DNA of 64,000 bases. Origin: Gordonia jinghuaiqii (GTDB taxonomy: Bacteria; Actinomycetota; Actinomycetes; Mycobacteriales; Mycobacteriaceae). Below the pieces are notes generated by a model. That model searched no databases. It had not been told where the DNA came from and saw only the letters and a program-made list of their open reading frames with translations. Location: contig NZ_CP059491.1 in the NCBI RefSeq assembly GCF_014041935.1, positions 1,116,001 to 1,180,000 on the forward strand, read 5' to 3'. The translations under genes were made by a program, and so were the position numbers. Shown here piece after piece: positions 1 through 8,014 of this stretch. The stretch's first letter is position 1. The number at the start of each line of letters is the position of its first letter.

Positions 1-132
1 GGTGAAATGGGCGACGATGTCGTCGACGTCCTTGTCGATGTCGCACGAGCGTAGATATGACGACATGCGGTGGTCGATCGCGGTGTTCGCTTCGATCCGC
101 GCGAGCCGCAGCTCGAGGTCGGAAGTGGTCAT
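1..132 (-). CDS. SnoaL-like (NTF2-fold) protein, 3' part outside window
   Basis: Only the first 44 codons are in the window, read leftward from an ATG at 130-132. The peptide starts MTTSDLELRLARIEANTAID and contains an acidic stretch ending DDIVAHFT. This resembles the N-terminal helix of SnoaL_4/NTF2-like proteins, in which a 'LxxRLxxLEAxxAI' helix precedes a 'DxDxxxxLFT' turn. Members of this fold act as small-molecule isomerases, dehydratases or ring-hydroxylase beta subunits, so no reaction can be assigned. It starts 44 bp after the hydantoinase stop on the same strand and is probably the next gene of that operon. The fold call is tentative because the core and any catalytic residues are missing. 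Confidence 0.55.
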   Translation of the reverse strand, partial: MTTSDLELRLARIEANTAIDHRMSSYLRSCDIDKDVDDIVAHFT

Positions 133-176
133 GGTCGATGTCCTGGGTCTGAGGTGGTCGGGGCGGGGAACGGTTT

Positions 177-1586
177 TCAGGGGGTTGTGAGACCGGTGCC
201 GGCGGATGCGCGGGTCAGATACCGGCCGCGGCCCGCACGGTCGCCCTCGGCGGTCAGGACACCGTCGTGAGCGATGAGATCGCCGCGCGAGTAGACGGCG
301 TCGATCCGTCCGGTCAGGCTCCATCCCTCCCAGAGCGTGTAATCGACGTTCTGGACCTGGTTTTCGGCGCTGACCGACGTGGTGCCCTCGGGGTCGAGGA
401 TCACGATGTCGGCGTCGGAACCCGGTGCCAGAACGCCTTTTCGGGGGTAGAGGCCGAACTGTCGGGCCGGTTCCGCGGCGGTCACCTTGACGAACTGGTT
501 CGGCGTCAGCCGGCCGGACGCGACACCTTCGGACCAGGTGACGATCATCCGGTGCTCGACGCCGGGGCCGCCGTTGGGGATGCGACGGAAATCGTCGCGG
601 CCCAGCGACTTCTGGCCGTCGAAGCAGTAGGGGCAATGGTCGGAGCTGACGATGCCGAGCACGCCGGTGTCCAGGGCCGACCAGAGGGCATCGTGATGGT
701 GCTTCTCCCGAAGTGGCGGGGTGAGTACCGCTTTCGCTCCTTCGAAGTCCGGGGCGTCGTACAACTCGGGGCCGAGAGTGAGGTAGTGCGTACACGTTTC
801 GGCGGTGATCGGCCAGTCCTCACGACGGGCCTCGGCGACGAGCTGTGCGGACTCCTCGGTGGAGAGGTGAACGAGGTAGAGCGGGGCGTCGGCCATGCGG
901 GAGATCCGGATGGCGCGCGAGACGGCTTCGGCCTCGGTCTCCGGCGGGCGGGAGAGCAGGTGTCCACGCGGACCGGTGACGCCCTTGTTCACGAGATCGC
1001 GGGCCAGGACGTCGATGACGTCGCCGTTCTCGGCGTGGACGCACACCTGCATGCCGGCCGACCCAGCAGTGCGCAGCACCTCGAACAGCTCGCCGTCGTT
1101 GAGCATCAGCGCGCCGCGGTAGGCCATGAAGGTCTTGACGCTGGTGACACCGGACCGTGCCAGCTCGCCGAGCTGAGTGGGCAGGGTGTCGTCGAACCGC
1201 GCGATCTGGGCATGCAGTCCCCAGTCGATGACGGCCTTGTCGGCGGCGTCCGCCGCATGCGACTGCACCGAGTCCCAGACGTCGAGGCCGGGCAGCTGGG
1301 CGCTGTAGTCGATGATCGTCGTCGTGCCGCCGACGGCCGCGGCGCGGGTGCCGGTGTAGAAGTCGTCGGAGGTTGCCGGGTCGAAGGACTTCGAGTCCAT
1401 GTGGGTGTGCGCGTCGACGCCGCCGGGCAGCACGAGCTTGCCGGTGCAGTCGACGATCTCGGCGTCTGCGATCTCGCCGAGCTGGCCGATCTCGGCGATG
1501 GCGCCGTCGATGATCAGCACGTCGACGTGGGTGATCGATTGTTCGTCGACGACATGGCCACCGCGCAACAGGATTCGACGGGTCAT
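177..1586 (-). CDS. hydA: Dihydropyrimidinase / D-hydantoinase
   Basis: This 469-residue cyclic amidohydrolase hydrolyses six-membered dihydropyrimidines or five-membered hydantoins to N-carbamoyl amino acids. The metal-binding set of the family is visible: H60 and H62 (DAHTHMD), a lysine expected to be carboxylated at K151 (SVKTFMAYRG), H184 (CVHAENGD), H240 (LVHLSTEE) and D316 (SSDHCPYC). The length matches the family norm of 450-490. Its ATG overlaps the stop of the ammonia-lyase gene by 4 bp (ATGA), so translation is probably coupled. Neighbouring YgeX- and YgeY-like genes recall the E. coli hyuA context, where a phenylhydantoinase of unknown natural substrate is encoded. The exact substrate cannot be read from the sequence. 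Confidence 0.9.
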   Translation of the reverse strand: MTRRILLRGGHVVDEQSITHVDVLIIDGAIAEIGQLGEIADAEIVDCTGKLVLPGGVDAHTHMDSKSFDPATSDDFYTGTRAAAVGGTTTIIDYSAQLPGLDVWDSVQSHAADAADKAVIDWGLHAQIARFDDTLPTQLGELARSGVTSVKTFMAYRGALMLNDGELFEVLRTAGSAGMQVCVHAENGDVIDVLARDLVNKGVTGPRGHLLSRPPETEAEAVSRAIRISRMADAPLYLVHLSTEESAQLVAEARREDWPITAETCTHYLTLGPELYDAPDFEGAKAVLTPPLREKHHHDALWSALDTGVLGIVSSDHCPYCFDGQKSLGRDDFRRIPNGGPGVEHRMIVTWSEGVASGRLTPNQFVKVTAAEPARQFGLYPRKGVLAPGSDADIVILDPEGTTSVSAENQVQNVDYTLWEGWSLTGRIDAVYSRGDLIAHDGVLTAEGDRAGRGRYLTRASAGTGLTTP

Positions 1587-2719
1587 GCGGAGACCTCGGC
1601 TCGGATGGCGCCGACGATCTCGGCATAGGCGACCGGATCGGTGATGCCCTCGGTGCTGATCAGCAGGACATGATCATCGGAGCGGACGAGTCCGGGCTGG
1701 GCCAGCAGGGCCGCGAGGCCTGCGGCGCCGCTCTCCCCGGACTCGACGCCGGCGCGGGCGAACAGGCGCATCGCGTCGCGGGCGCCGTCGTCGGTGACGG
1801 TGACGGCGCTCTGGACTCCGGCCTGCAGGGTCGGCCAGGCGATGGGCGAGATCTCGCCGCAGTTGAGGCCGGCCATGATCGAATCGATCGTGCCGCTCGA
1901 ATGCGTCGGTGTGCCCGCCGCGATGCTGGGTGCCAGGCAGTCGGCGGAGACCGGCTCGGACGCGATCATCCGGGCGCCGGTCGGTGCGAACGACCGGACC
2001 ATCGAGGCGGCGAAGGACCCGACGCCGACCTGCACGACCACGACCGTGGGAGCCGGAATGTTCTGGGCTGACAGCTGTTCCAGAACTTCGTTCGCGATCG
2101 TCGCATAACCCTCGACGACCCAGCGCGGAACCTCGTCGTAGCCCGGCCACGCGGTGTCGGCGATGACGGCGTGCGTGTCGGAGTCCATCGTCGCGGCACG
2201 ACGAACGGTCTCGTCGTAATCGCCGTCGTGCACGATGACCTCCGCACCCTCGCTCGCGATGGCGTCGATGCGTGCCGGGACCATGTCGCGGGGCACGAGG
2301 ATGATCGCCGAGAGTCCGAGCAGCGCCGCCATCCGGGCGACGGCGCGGCCGTGATTGCCGTCGGTGGCCGCCACCAGCGTGGTCAGGCGGGACAGCGAGA
2401 CAGTTTGCGCAGCAACTGCTTCCCGGAGCTCATCGACGGTCCGCAAGCCGGCGCCACCGAGACGCCGGTCCACCTCGCGGGCCACCGCCCAGGACGCGCC
2501 GAGGATCTTGAAGGCGGGCAGACCGAGGCGGCTCGACTCGTCCTTCACCGAGACCCGTGCAGCACCGAGTCTCTCGGCGATCATCGGCAGATCGAGAAGA
2601 GGAGTGGGCTCGTATCCGGGCAGGCCGCGGTGGAAGTCGCGGACAGCCGCGCCCTCGAGCGGTTCGACCGCAGTCGGGTCGTGGGTGTCGTTGACGATGA
2701 CCTGTGACGCGGCGGTCAT
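1583..2719 (-). CDS. dpaL: Diaminopropionate ammonia-lyase family PLP enzyme (YgeX/DpaL-like)
   Basis: A 378-residue fold-type II PLP enzyme. The block LPGYEPTPL (33-41), VKDES (58-62) and PAFKILGASWA (68-78) with Schiff-base lysine K71 is characteristic of 2,3-diaminopropionate ammonia-lyase, which converts D- or L-diaminopropionate to pyruvate and two ammonia. TDGNHGRAVA is the usual substrate or phosphate loop. A longer reading frame extends upstream, but the ATG at 2717-2719 is preferred because it overlaps the stop of the upstream M20 gene (ATGA) and matches the family start. It is slightly shorter than E. coli YgeX (about 398 residues). Threonine dehydratase-like activity is an alternative, but the LPGYEPTPL block favours DpaL. 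Confidence 0.85.
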   Translation of the reverse strand: MTAASQVIVNDTHDPTAVEPLEGAAVRDFHRGLPGYEPTPLLDLPMIAERLGAARVSVKDESSRLGLPAFKILGASWAVAREVDRRLGGAGLRTVDELREAVAAQTVSLSRLTTLVAATDGNHGRAVARMAALLGLSAIILVPRDMVPARIDAIASEGAEVIVHDGDYDETVRRAATMDSDTHAVIADTAWPGYDEVPRWVVEGYATIANEVLEQLSAQNIPAPTVVVVQVGVGSFAASMVRSFAPTGARMIASEPVSADCLAPSIAAGTPTHSSGTIDSIMAGLNCGEISPIAWPTLQAGVQSAVTVTDDGARDAMRLFARAGVESGESGAAGLAALLAQPGLVRSDDHVLLISTEGITDPVAYAEIVGAIRAEVSA

Positions 2720-3903
2720 GCACGTGCCCCGGAGGTGAGGATGCTGTCGACGATGGCCGCGAATCCGACGGCGGCACGGGCGAGGTCGGCGACGGAGATG
2801 GACTCGTCGACCGTGTGGGCCTGGTCCTCTTCGCCGGGACCGTAGCCGATCGACGGGATGCCGAGCTTGCCGGCCGAACCGGATGCGTTGGTGCAGAACT
2901 TGTAGGTGCCGAGCTCGGACGGCAGTTCCGCCGCAGCGAGTGCGGCCTGCGCCTCGGTGACGAGTGCGCTCTCCGGGTCGGTCAGCCATGCGGGGGCGAA
3001 GTTCGGGAACCGGACGTGGGTGCCGTTATAGGTGGTGAAGTCGTCGTATGCGATCTCCACGGTGCCGGTGGTGCCGTGCTTGGCGCAGATCTCGCCGACG
3101 ATCTCGCGGATCGGTCCGAGGACGTTCTCCTCGGTCTCGCCGACCAGGAGCCGGCGATCGTAGGTGGCCTGGCACAGATCGGGCTGGACCGACAGGCCTG
3201 GGTAGGGGCGGGAGATGATGTCGGTGAGGACCAGGATGCCGTCGCCGAGCTCCTCCTGATGCGGGACCGGGATGTCGCGCAGTGCGGTGATGACGTCTGC
3301 CATCACCTGCGCGGCGTTGATGCCCGCGGTCGGGTGGGCGGAGTGGCTCGACTTGCCGTGCACGCTCACCAGGACCTCGCCGCGGCCGCGCTGACCGTGG
3401 TTGAGCCTGAGGTTCGTCGACTCGGCGGTGATCACGAAGTCGGGCTCGACCCGTTCACACACCTTGATCAGCGCGGGGCCCTCGGCGAGTTCCTCGGCGA
3501 TGGTGCCGGACAGCACCAAGGTGCCGACGCTCCCGTTCTTCAGGGCGGCCAGCCCGTAGAGCGCGGAGGCGGTGGGGCCCTTCATATCCGCGGTACCGCG
3601 GCCGTAGAACCGTCCGTCGTCGGCGATCTCACCCCACGGGTGGTGTTCCCACACGCTCTCGTCGGTGACCACGACGGTGTCCATGTGGCAATCGATGAGG
3701 ACCGTGGGGCCTTCACCCAGGTGCATGGTGCCGATGAGGTTTCCCCACTCGTCGACCTCGACGCCGAAGCCGAGCTTCTCCATCTCGGCCGTCAGCAGCG
3801 TCGCGGCGGCGGACTCCTCGGTGGAGTAGCTGCGGGCCGCGACGTAGCGGGTGAGGAACTCGATCATCGACGCTTCGTCGATCGCGTACGCGGGGACCGT
3901 CAT
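2716..3903 (-). CDS. M20 family metallohydrolase, YgeY type
   Basis: This 395-residue zinc amidohydrolase belongs to the M20/ArgE/DapE family. Metal-site signatures are LIDCHMDTV (H73, D75), GRGTADMKGP (D106) and the catalytic pair E136-E137 in GTIAEELAEG. The N-terminal block and the WGNLIG and WEHHPWGE segments fit the YgeY subgroup, sometimes labelled 'selenium metabolism hydrolase' from genome context alone. The ATG at 3901-3903 is preferred over one five codons upstream because GGAG lies just ahead of it. It is the second gene of the operon and overlaps dpaL by 4 bp. Peptidase, carbamoylase or deacylase action on an N-acyl or N-carbamoyl amino acid is plausible; the substrate is unknown. 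Confidence 0.85.
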   Translation of the reverse strand: MTVPAYAIDEASMIEFLTRYVAARSYSTEESAAATLLTAEMEKLGFGVEVDEWGNLIGTMHLGEGPTVLIDCHMDTVVVTDESVWEHHPWGEIADDGRFYGRGTADMKGPTASALYGLAALKNGSVGTLVLSGTIAEELAEGPALIKVCERVEPDFVITAESTNLRLNHGQRGRGEVLVSVHGKSSHSAHPTAGINAAQVMADVITALRDIPVPHQEELGDGILVLTDIISRPYPGLSVQPDLCQATYDRRLLVGETEENVLGPIREIVGEICAKHGTTGTVEIAYDDFTTYNGTHVRFPNFAPAWLTDPESALVTEAQAALAAAELPSELGTYKFCTNASGSAGKLGIPSIGYGPGEEDQAHTVDESISVADLARAAVGFAAIVDSILTSGARA

Positions 3904-3964
3904 TGGTGCTCCATTCATGCGGATTGGTTGGGAAAGGGGATGTGGTCTGGCGCGGAGCGGTGTT

Positions 3965-5575
3965 CTAGTGCGGAATGGGGGCGGTGAGGACCTGCCCGGT
4001 GCGCGCACCGGTGTGGCGACCGTTGCGCCACGCGGCGACGCCGCCCACGAACACCGTGTCGACGCCCGGGCTCAGGCTGCACGGGTCGTCGTAGGTTGCG
4101 GTGTCGACGAACTCGTCGAGGTCGAGTAGGACGAGGTCGGCACGCAAGCCCTCGGTGATGCGGCCGCGGTCGGTGAGTCCGAGGAGGTCGGCCGGCCGAC
4201 TGGTCATGCGGCGCACCGCATCCTGGACCGAGATCAGGTGATCGCGGTGGGCATAGCGCCCCAGGACCCGTGCCGAGGTCCCGTACAGGCGGGGGTGGGG
4301 GCGCGGCGCGAACACGGCGTCGGACCCGACCATGGCGAGGGGATGGCCGAAGATCGAGGTCACGACTTCCTCGGTGGCGTAGTGGTCGATCATCGCCGCG
4401 TCCAGATTGGTGTCGAGGAGGAGGTCGAAGACCGCGTCCTCGGGTGAGCAGTGCTGTTCGTCGGCGATCTGGGCGACGCTTTTGCCGATCTCGACGCCGC
4501 GATCGCCCGCGGCCTGCACGATGAGGACGTTCTCCGGGCCGACCGAGCCGAGGATGTTCTCCCACCCGTCGAGGCCGTTGCGCATCTCGCCGGCCATCCG
4601 GCGGCGCTCTGCGTCGTCGGAGACACGTGCCAGCACACCGCGGGAACCCTCGGCGAAGACATGCGGCGGCAGCAGGGCGGACAACAGTGTGCTGCCCGCA
4701 CCGTAGGGGTACTGGTCGAAGGTGAGCGAGATCTTGTCGGCCGCATCGGTGCACAGGTCCATCAGCTGATCGAGGAGCTCACGGTTGCCGATGAGCTTCA
4801 AGTGCGAGATGTGCAGTGGGGCACCGGTATTCTCGGCGGCGGAGACGAATTCGCTGATCGAGTCGAGGATCTTGGAGGCCTCGTTGCGGATGTGCGGCAC
4901 GACGGGCACACCGTAGGACGCCGCGACCTCGGCGACGGCGACGAGCTCATCGGACTCCGCGTAGAGGCCCGGCGCGTAGATGAGGCCGAACGACACCGCT
5001 CGTGCTCCGGCATCGAGACATTCGGCCACGAGTTGCTGGATCTCGTCGAGCTCCGCACGGGACGGGCGTCGTGCCGCCGGACCCATGACGACCTCGCGCA
5101 CTGCCGAGTGTGGGACGCAGGTGACGATGTTGGTGGACGGACGCGCCACGTCCACGGCTGCGAGGTAGGAGGCGAGTCCGCTCCAATTCCACGGAGCTGC
5201 ACCGGGTTCGAGTCCGGCGAGGTAGGTGCGCCGGTCCTCGATGCCGTCGGCCCGGACGGGGGCGGGGCCCAGGCCGTCGGGGCAGAGGAGTTCGGTGGTG
5301 AACCCGGAGGCGATCTTGGGTGCCAGTTCGGGATCGGAGAAGAGCCGAATCGCACTGTGCGCGTGTAGATCGATGAATCCGGGCACGAGAACGCGGCCAC
5401 GGCCGTCGATGACGTGGTCGATCCCGTTGGTGCGTCCGGCGGATTCGGGGTGTTGGTGTCCGCGCAGTCCGACGATCATGCCGTCGGTGACGTCGACGTC
5501 GAGCTGTTCGACCCGTGCATCGTCGATCACCAAAGCGCCTGCGATGGTGAATGTTCCACGCACCAGGTCATTCAC
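3965..5575 (-). CDS. N-acyl-D-amino-acid deacylase (D-aminoacylase) family amidohydrolase
   Basis: A 536-residue amidohydrolase. GRVLVPGFIDLHAHS carries the metal-binding H71 and H73. SGFTTELLCPDGLGPAP, HIRNEA, HISHLKLIGN, and the C-terminal TSRPADLLGLTDRG and RADLVLLD blocks are arranged as in D-aminoacylases, which release free D-amino acids from N-acyl-D-amino acids. The length fits the family (480-550). It is the promoter-proximal gene of the leftward operon; the M20 gene follows after 61 bp. It opens about 15 bp from the first of two palindromic sites shared with the divergent GntR gene, suggesting direct repression. N-carbamoyl or dipeptide substrates remain possible. Confidence 0.85.
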   Translation of the reverse strand: MNDLVRGTFTIAGALVIDDARVEQLDVDVTDGMIVGLRGHQHPESAGRTNGIDHVIDGRGRVLVPGFIDLHAHSAIRLFSDPELAPKIASGFTTELLCPDGLGPAPVRADGIEDRRTYLAGLEPGAAPWNWSGLASYLAAVDVARPSTNIVTCVPHSAVREVVMGPAARRPSRAELDEIQQLVAECLDAGARAVSFGLIYAPGLYAESDELVAVAEVAASYGVPVVPHIRNEASKILDSISEFVSAAENTGAPLHISHLKLIGNRELLDQLMDLCTDAADKISLTFDQYPYGAGSTLLSALLPPHVFAEGSRGVLARVSDDAERRRMAGEMRNGLDGWENILGSVGPENVLIVQAAGDRGVEIGKSVAQIADEQHCSPEDAVFDLLLDTNLDAAMIDHYATEEVVTSIFGHPLAMVGSDAVFAPRPHPRLYGTSARVLGRYAHRDHLISVQDAVRRMTSRPADLLGLTDRGRITEGLRADLVLLDLDEFVDTATYDDPCSLSPGVDTVFVGGVAAWRNGRHTGARTGQVLTAPIPH

Positions 5576-5589
5576 CGTGGGACTCCTCT

Positions 5590-5604
5590 ACTTGTAATAC
5601 AACT
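5590..5604. promoter_or_regulatory. Operator candidate 1 for the GntR/UTRA regulator
   Basis: ACTTGTAATACAACT is a one-mismatch palindrome around a single central base. Its core TTGTAATACAA is the exact reverse complement of the core of the second site. It sits between the divergent start codons, 15 bp upstream of the amidohydrolase ATG. GntR-family regulators commonly bind such A/T-rich palindromes. Confidence 0.6.
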
Positions 5605-5626
5605 GGGCACGGAAGAAGGGTCCTGC

Positions 5627-5641
5627 ACTTGTATTACAAGT
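5627..5641. promoter_or_regulatory. Operator candidate 2 for the GntR/UTRA regulator
   Basis: ACTTGTATTACAAGT is a perfect palindrome around one central T. Its centre is 37 bp from that of site 1, on a region far more A/T-rich than its surroundings. A further perfect palindrome, TTGTTAACAA, lies at 5653-5662. The three sites fill most of the 144-bp divergent region and mark it as the control region of both transcription units. Confidence 0.65.
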
Positions 5642-5719
5642 TGTGTTTCTCTTTGTTAACAACACGTATCGCGCTTTTCACGCACGGATCCGGGACATTC
5701 GGCGTGTCAGAATGGCGCC

Positions 5720-6508
5720 ATGCCACAGAGCCATGTGCCCATGAACGGCGCCGGCCGCACGTCCAGGTCTGGATCTCGCCGTGGCCGCAACCTCGCCACC
5801 GAGGTCCGCGCCGCCCTGCTCGAGGACCTCATCTTGTCGGGCCTGGTCCCGCCCGGGGAGTACTTGCCGTCCGAGGCCGACCTGTGTCGGCGATACGACG
5901 TCTCCCGCATCACCGTCCGGGCCGCGCTCGCCGGGCTCAACGAAGCCGGGTACATCCGGTCCCAGCAGGGCCGGGGAAGTGTTGTCGTCGGGACGCCGGA
6001 GGTCCTGTCCTCCGGATTGTCCCAGCTCGCGTCGGTCGAGACCTACGCGGCGTCGCAGGGCAAGAAGGTGACGACCAGGGATCTGGAGGTCACCGAGATC
6101 GGTCTGGACAAGGCGTCGGCGGCGGCATTGGGTTTGCGCCCGGGAACGCCTGCGGTCGAGATCCGCCGGGTGAAGCTGCTCGGCGGGAAGCGTATCGGCT
6201 GGATCGTCGACATCGTGCCTCTCGAGGTGGCGTCGCGCGATATGCTCGAGGAACGGTTCGACGGCTCCGTGCTCGACGTGCTCGCCGGGCTCCCTGACAT
6301 GGGCAGTATCTACAGCGACTGCACCCTGCTGGCTCTCGCGCTGTCGGAGGAGATCGCCGAGAAGCTGGGCGTCGAGCCGGGCTCACCCGCGATGTTGATG
6401 GATGAGGTCACCTACTCCGGTGCCGGTGAACCGATCAACCTCAGCAAGGCCTACATGCTGAACAAATACTTCAACTTCGTCCTGCGGAGAAGGTTGTCGC
6501 AGGGGTAG
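5720..6508 (+). CDS. GntR-family transcriptional regulator with UTRA effector domain (HutC/FarR type)
   Basis: This 262-residue repressor has an N-terminal winged helix (about 25-90; PSEADLCRRYDVSRITVRAAL and GYIRSQQGRGSVVVG are the GntR recognition and wing segments). A UTRA ligand-binding domain follows at about 105-250 (RPGTPAVEIRRVKLLGGKRIGW, TLLALALSEEIAEKLGV, PAMLMDEVTYS). UTRA proteins sense small metabolites of the pathway they control. The gene is divergent from the amidohydrolase operon and separated by palindromic operator candidates, so it most likely represses that operon and itself. The ATG at 5720 is preferred because the winged-helix domain needs the downstream residues and no better start lies closer to the operators. 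Confidence 0.9.
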   Translation: MPQSHVPMNGAGRTSRSGSRRGRNLATEVRAALLEDLILSGLVPPGEYLPSEADLCRRYDVSRITVRAALAGLNEAGYIRSQQGRGSVVVGTPEVLSSGLSQLASVETYAASQGKKVTTRDLEVTEIGLDKASAAALGLRPGTPAVEIRRVKLLGGKRIGWIVDIVPLEVASRDMLEERFDGSVLDVLAGLPDMGSIYSDCTLLALALSEEIAEKLGVEPGSPAMLMDEVTYSGAGEPINLSKAYMLNKYFNFVLRRRLSQG

Positions 6509-6538
6509 GTCGGGTCGGTCATGCCCGCGGTTCCGTTT

Positions 6539-6558
6539 CCTTCCCACTTGGGGGAAGG
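6539..6558. terminator. Short hairpin between convergent genes
   Basis: CCTTCCC and GGGGAAGG can pair around ACTTG in the 98 bp between the GntR gene and the convergent menJ gene. The stem is short and no long T-run follows, so a terminator role is only possible. Confidence 0.35.
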
Positions 6559-6606
6559 GGTCTCTGACCGGGGACGATACGCCGCGCGCGCACGTTCGGC
6601 CGGTCC

Positions 6607-7866
6607 TCAGGAGAACGGCGGACGCGGGTCGACGCGGGTGGAGAGCCGTCCGGCGGTCCGCCAGGCCCGGGCGACGAGGTCGGCGTCGTCGGGGGTGATG
6701 AGGTTGCCCATCACCCGCACGACGAGGGACATCAGCTGCGGCGACCGGATGCCGGGGCGGCCCAGCAGGGGAACCGTCTGCGGCATCGTCAGCAGGCCGG
6801 CGAGGCGTCGTGCTGCGGAGAAGGCGAGCCCGTAGTGGCCGACCAGGGTGTCGCGCCAGCGGGTGGTGTAGTCGTCGGCTCCGAGGAGTTCGACGGCCAG
6901 GCGCGCGGTCTCCATGGCGTAGTCGATGCCTTCGCCGTTCAGCGGATTGACACAGGCAGCGGCGTCGCCGATCAGCATCCAGTTGCGGCCCGCCACCCCG
7001 GTCACGGCCCCGCCCATCGGGAGGAGTGCCGAGGTGATCCGGACGGGCGGGCCGTCCAGGGCCCACTCGTCGTGCACCATCGCGGCGTAGTGCTCGAGGA
7101 TCGGCCGAAGTGCCATCTGCGCCGGTCGTTTCGAGGTCGCCAGCGCACCGACGCCCACGTTCACCAGGCCGCCGCCCGCCCCGCCGAGCGGGAAGACCCA
7201 GCCGTAGCCCGGTAGCAGGGCGCCGTCGGGGCCGCGGAGCTCCAGATGTGAACCCATCCAGTGGGAGTCGGCCCGCGCCGACGGCGCGTATGCGCGCGCG
7301 GCGACACCGTAGGCGGTGTCCCGATGCCACTGCCGCCCGAGGGTTTTGCCGAGACCAGAGCGGACACCGTCCGCGACGACGAGGTCACGGATGCGGACCT
7401 GTCGGGTACCGGAGGGAGTCGAGAAGGTCACCGCACCGACCCGGTCACCGTCCATCGTCACGTCGACGGCCTTGGCGCCCTGCACCATTCGCACGCCGGC
7501 CGACGCCGCATGCCTGCGGATCGCGTCGTCGAACTCGGTCCGCGCGATCGCGCTGCCGTAGGAGGGGAACCGTCCCGATGGCCAGCGGATCTGCTGCCGC
7601 GCACCCCAGCCGTTGAGCAGCAGACCGTCCAGGCGCGGGCGGTCGGCCAGCAATGCGCCCAGGCCCAGGGCGTCGAGCTCGGCGACGGCGCGCGGGGTGA
7701 GTCCGTCACCACAGGTCTTGTCGCGGGGGAACACCGCGGCATCGACGAGGACGACCTCGCGCCCGGCGGCGGCCGCGTGCGCCGCGGCGGCCGAGCCGCC
7801 GGGGCCCGCGCCGACGACGAGTACGTCGGCATGCTCGGGCAAGGTGTTCGCGTCGCGTGTCGTCAT
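6607..7866 (-). CDS. menJ: Menaquinone beta-isoprene reductase MenJ (geranylgeranyl-reductase family flavoprotein)
   Basis: A 419-residue FAD-dependent oxidoreductase of the geranylgeranyl reductase family. It has the FAD dinucleotide motif VVGAGPGGSAAAA near the N-terminus, the family box RDKTCGDGLTPRAV, and the second FAD motif GDAAACVNPLNGEGID. The M. tuberculosis counterpart saturates one isoprene unit of menaquinone-9. It is divergent from a polyprenyl diphosphate synthase gene and close to htpX, matching the Rv0561c-Rv0562-Rv0563 order, which supports MenJ over a generic reductase. The start used is the ATG at 7864-7866; a GTG eight codons upstream is possible, but the Rossmann motif fits the shorter form. 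Confidence 0.85.
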   Translation of the reverse strand: MTTRDANTLPEHADVLVVGAGPGGSAAAAHAAAAGREVVLVDAAVFPRDKTCGDGLTPRAVAELDALGLGALLADRPRLDGLLLNGWGARQQIRWPSGRFPSYGSAIARTEFDDAIRRHAASAGVRMVQGAKAVDVTMDGDRVGAVTFSTPSGTRQVRIRDLVVADGVRSGLGKTLGRQWHRDTAYGVAARAYAPSARADSHWMGSHLELRGPDGALLPGYGWVFPLGGAGGGLVNVGVGALATSKRPAQMALRPILEHYAAMVHDEWALDGPPVRITSALLPMGGAVTGVAGRNWMLIGDAAACVNPLNGEGIDYAMETARLAVELLGADDYTTRWRDTLVGHYGLAFSAARRLAGLLTMPQTVPLLGRPGIRSPQLMSLVVRVMGNLITPDDADLVARAWRTAGRLSTRVDPRPPFS

Positions 7867-8014
7867 GTCCGTACCCGCCGTGTCCCTACTCACCCGACCA
7901 GTATGTCCGCACGCCCGACGGGCTAGGCTCAGCAGGCAGGTGGGGTGGACGGGGCGACCCGCCATCCGCCGACGAGAAAATTTGCCGGATCAGACGAGAT
8001 GGGGCCGCGTTCAC

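Noticed and set aside
267..1628. Long open frame on the + strand opposite the hydantoinase gene
   Set aside because: Antisense shadow caused by high GC codon use. The minus-strand frame has the complete amidohydrolase motifs; the plus frame has low-complexity Arg/Gly/Asp composition and no family match.
2716..3903. A role in selenium metabolism for the YgeY-type gene
   Set aside because: The label comes from genome context in other bacteria. No selD, selenium-dependent hydroxylase or xdh-like genes lie nearby, so it was not used.
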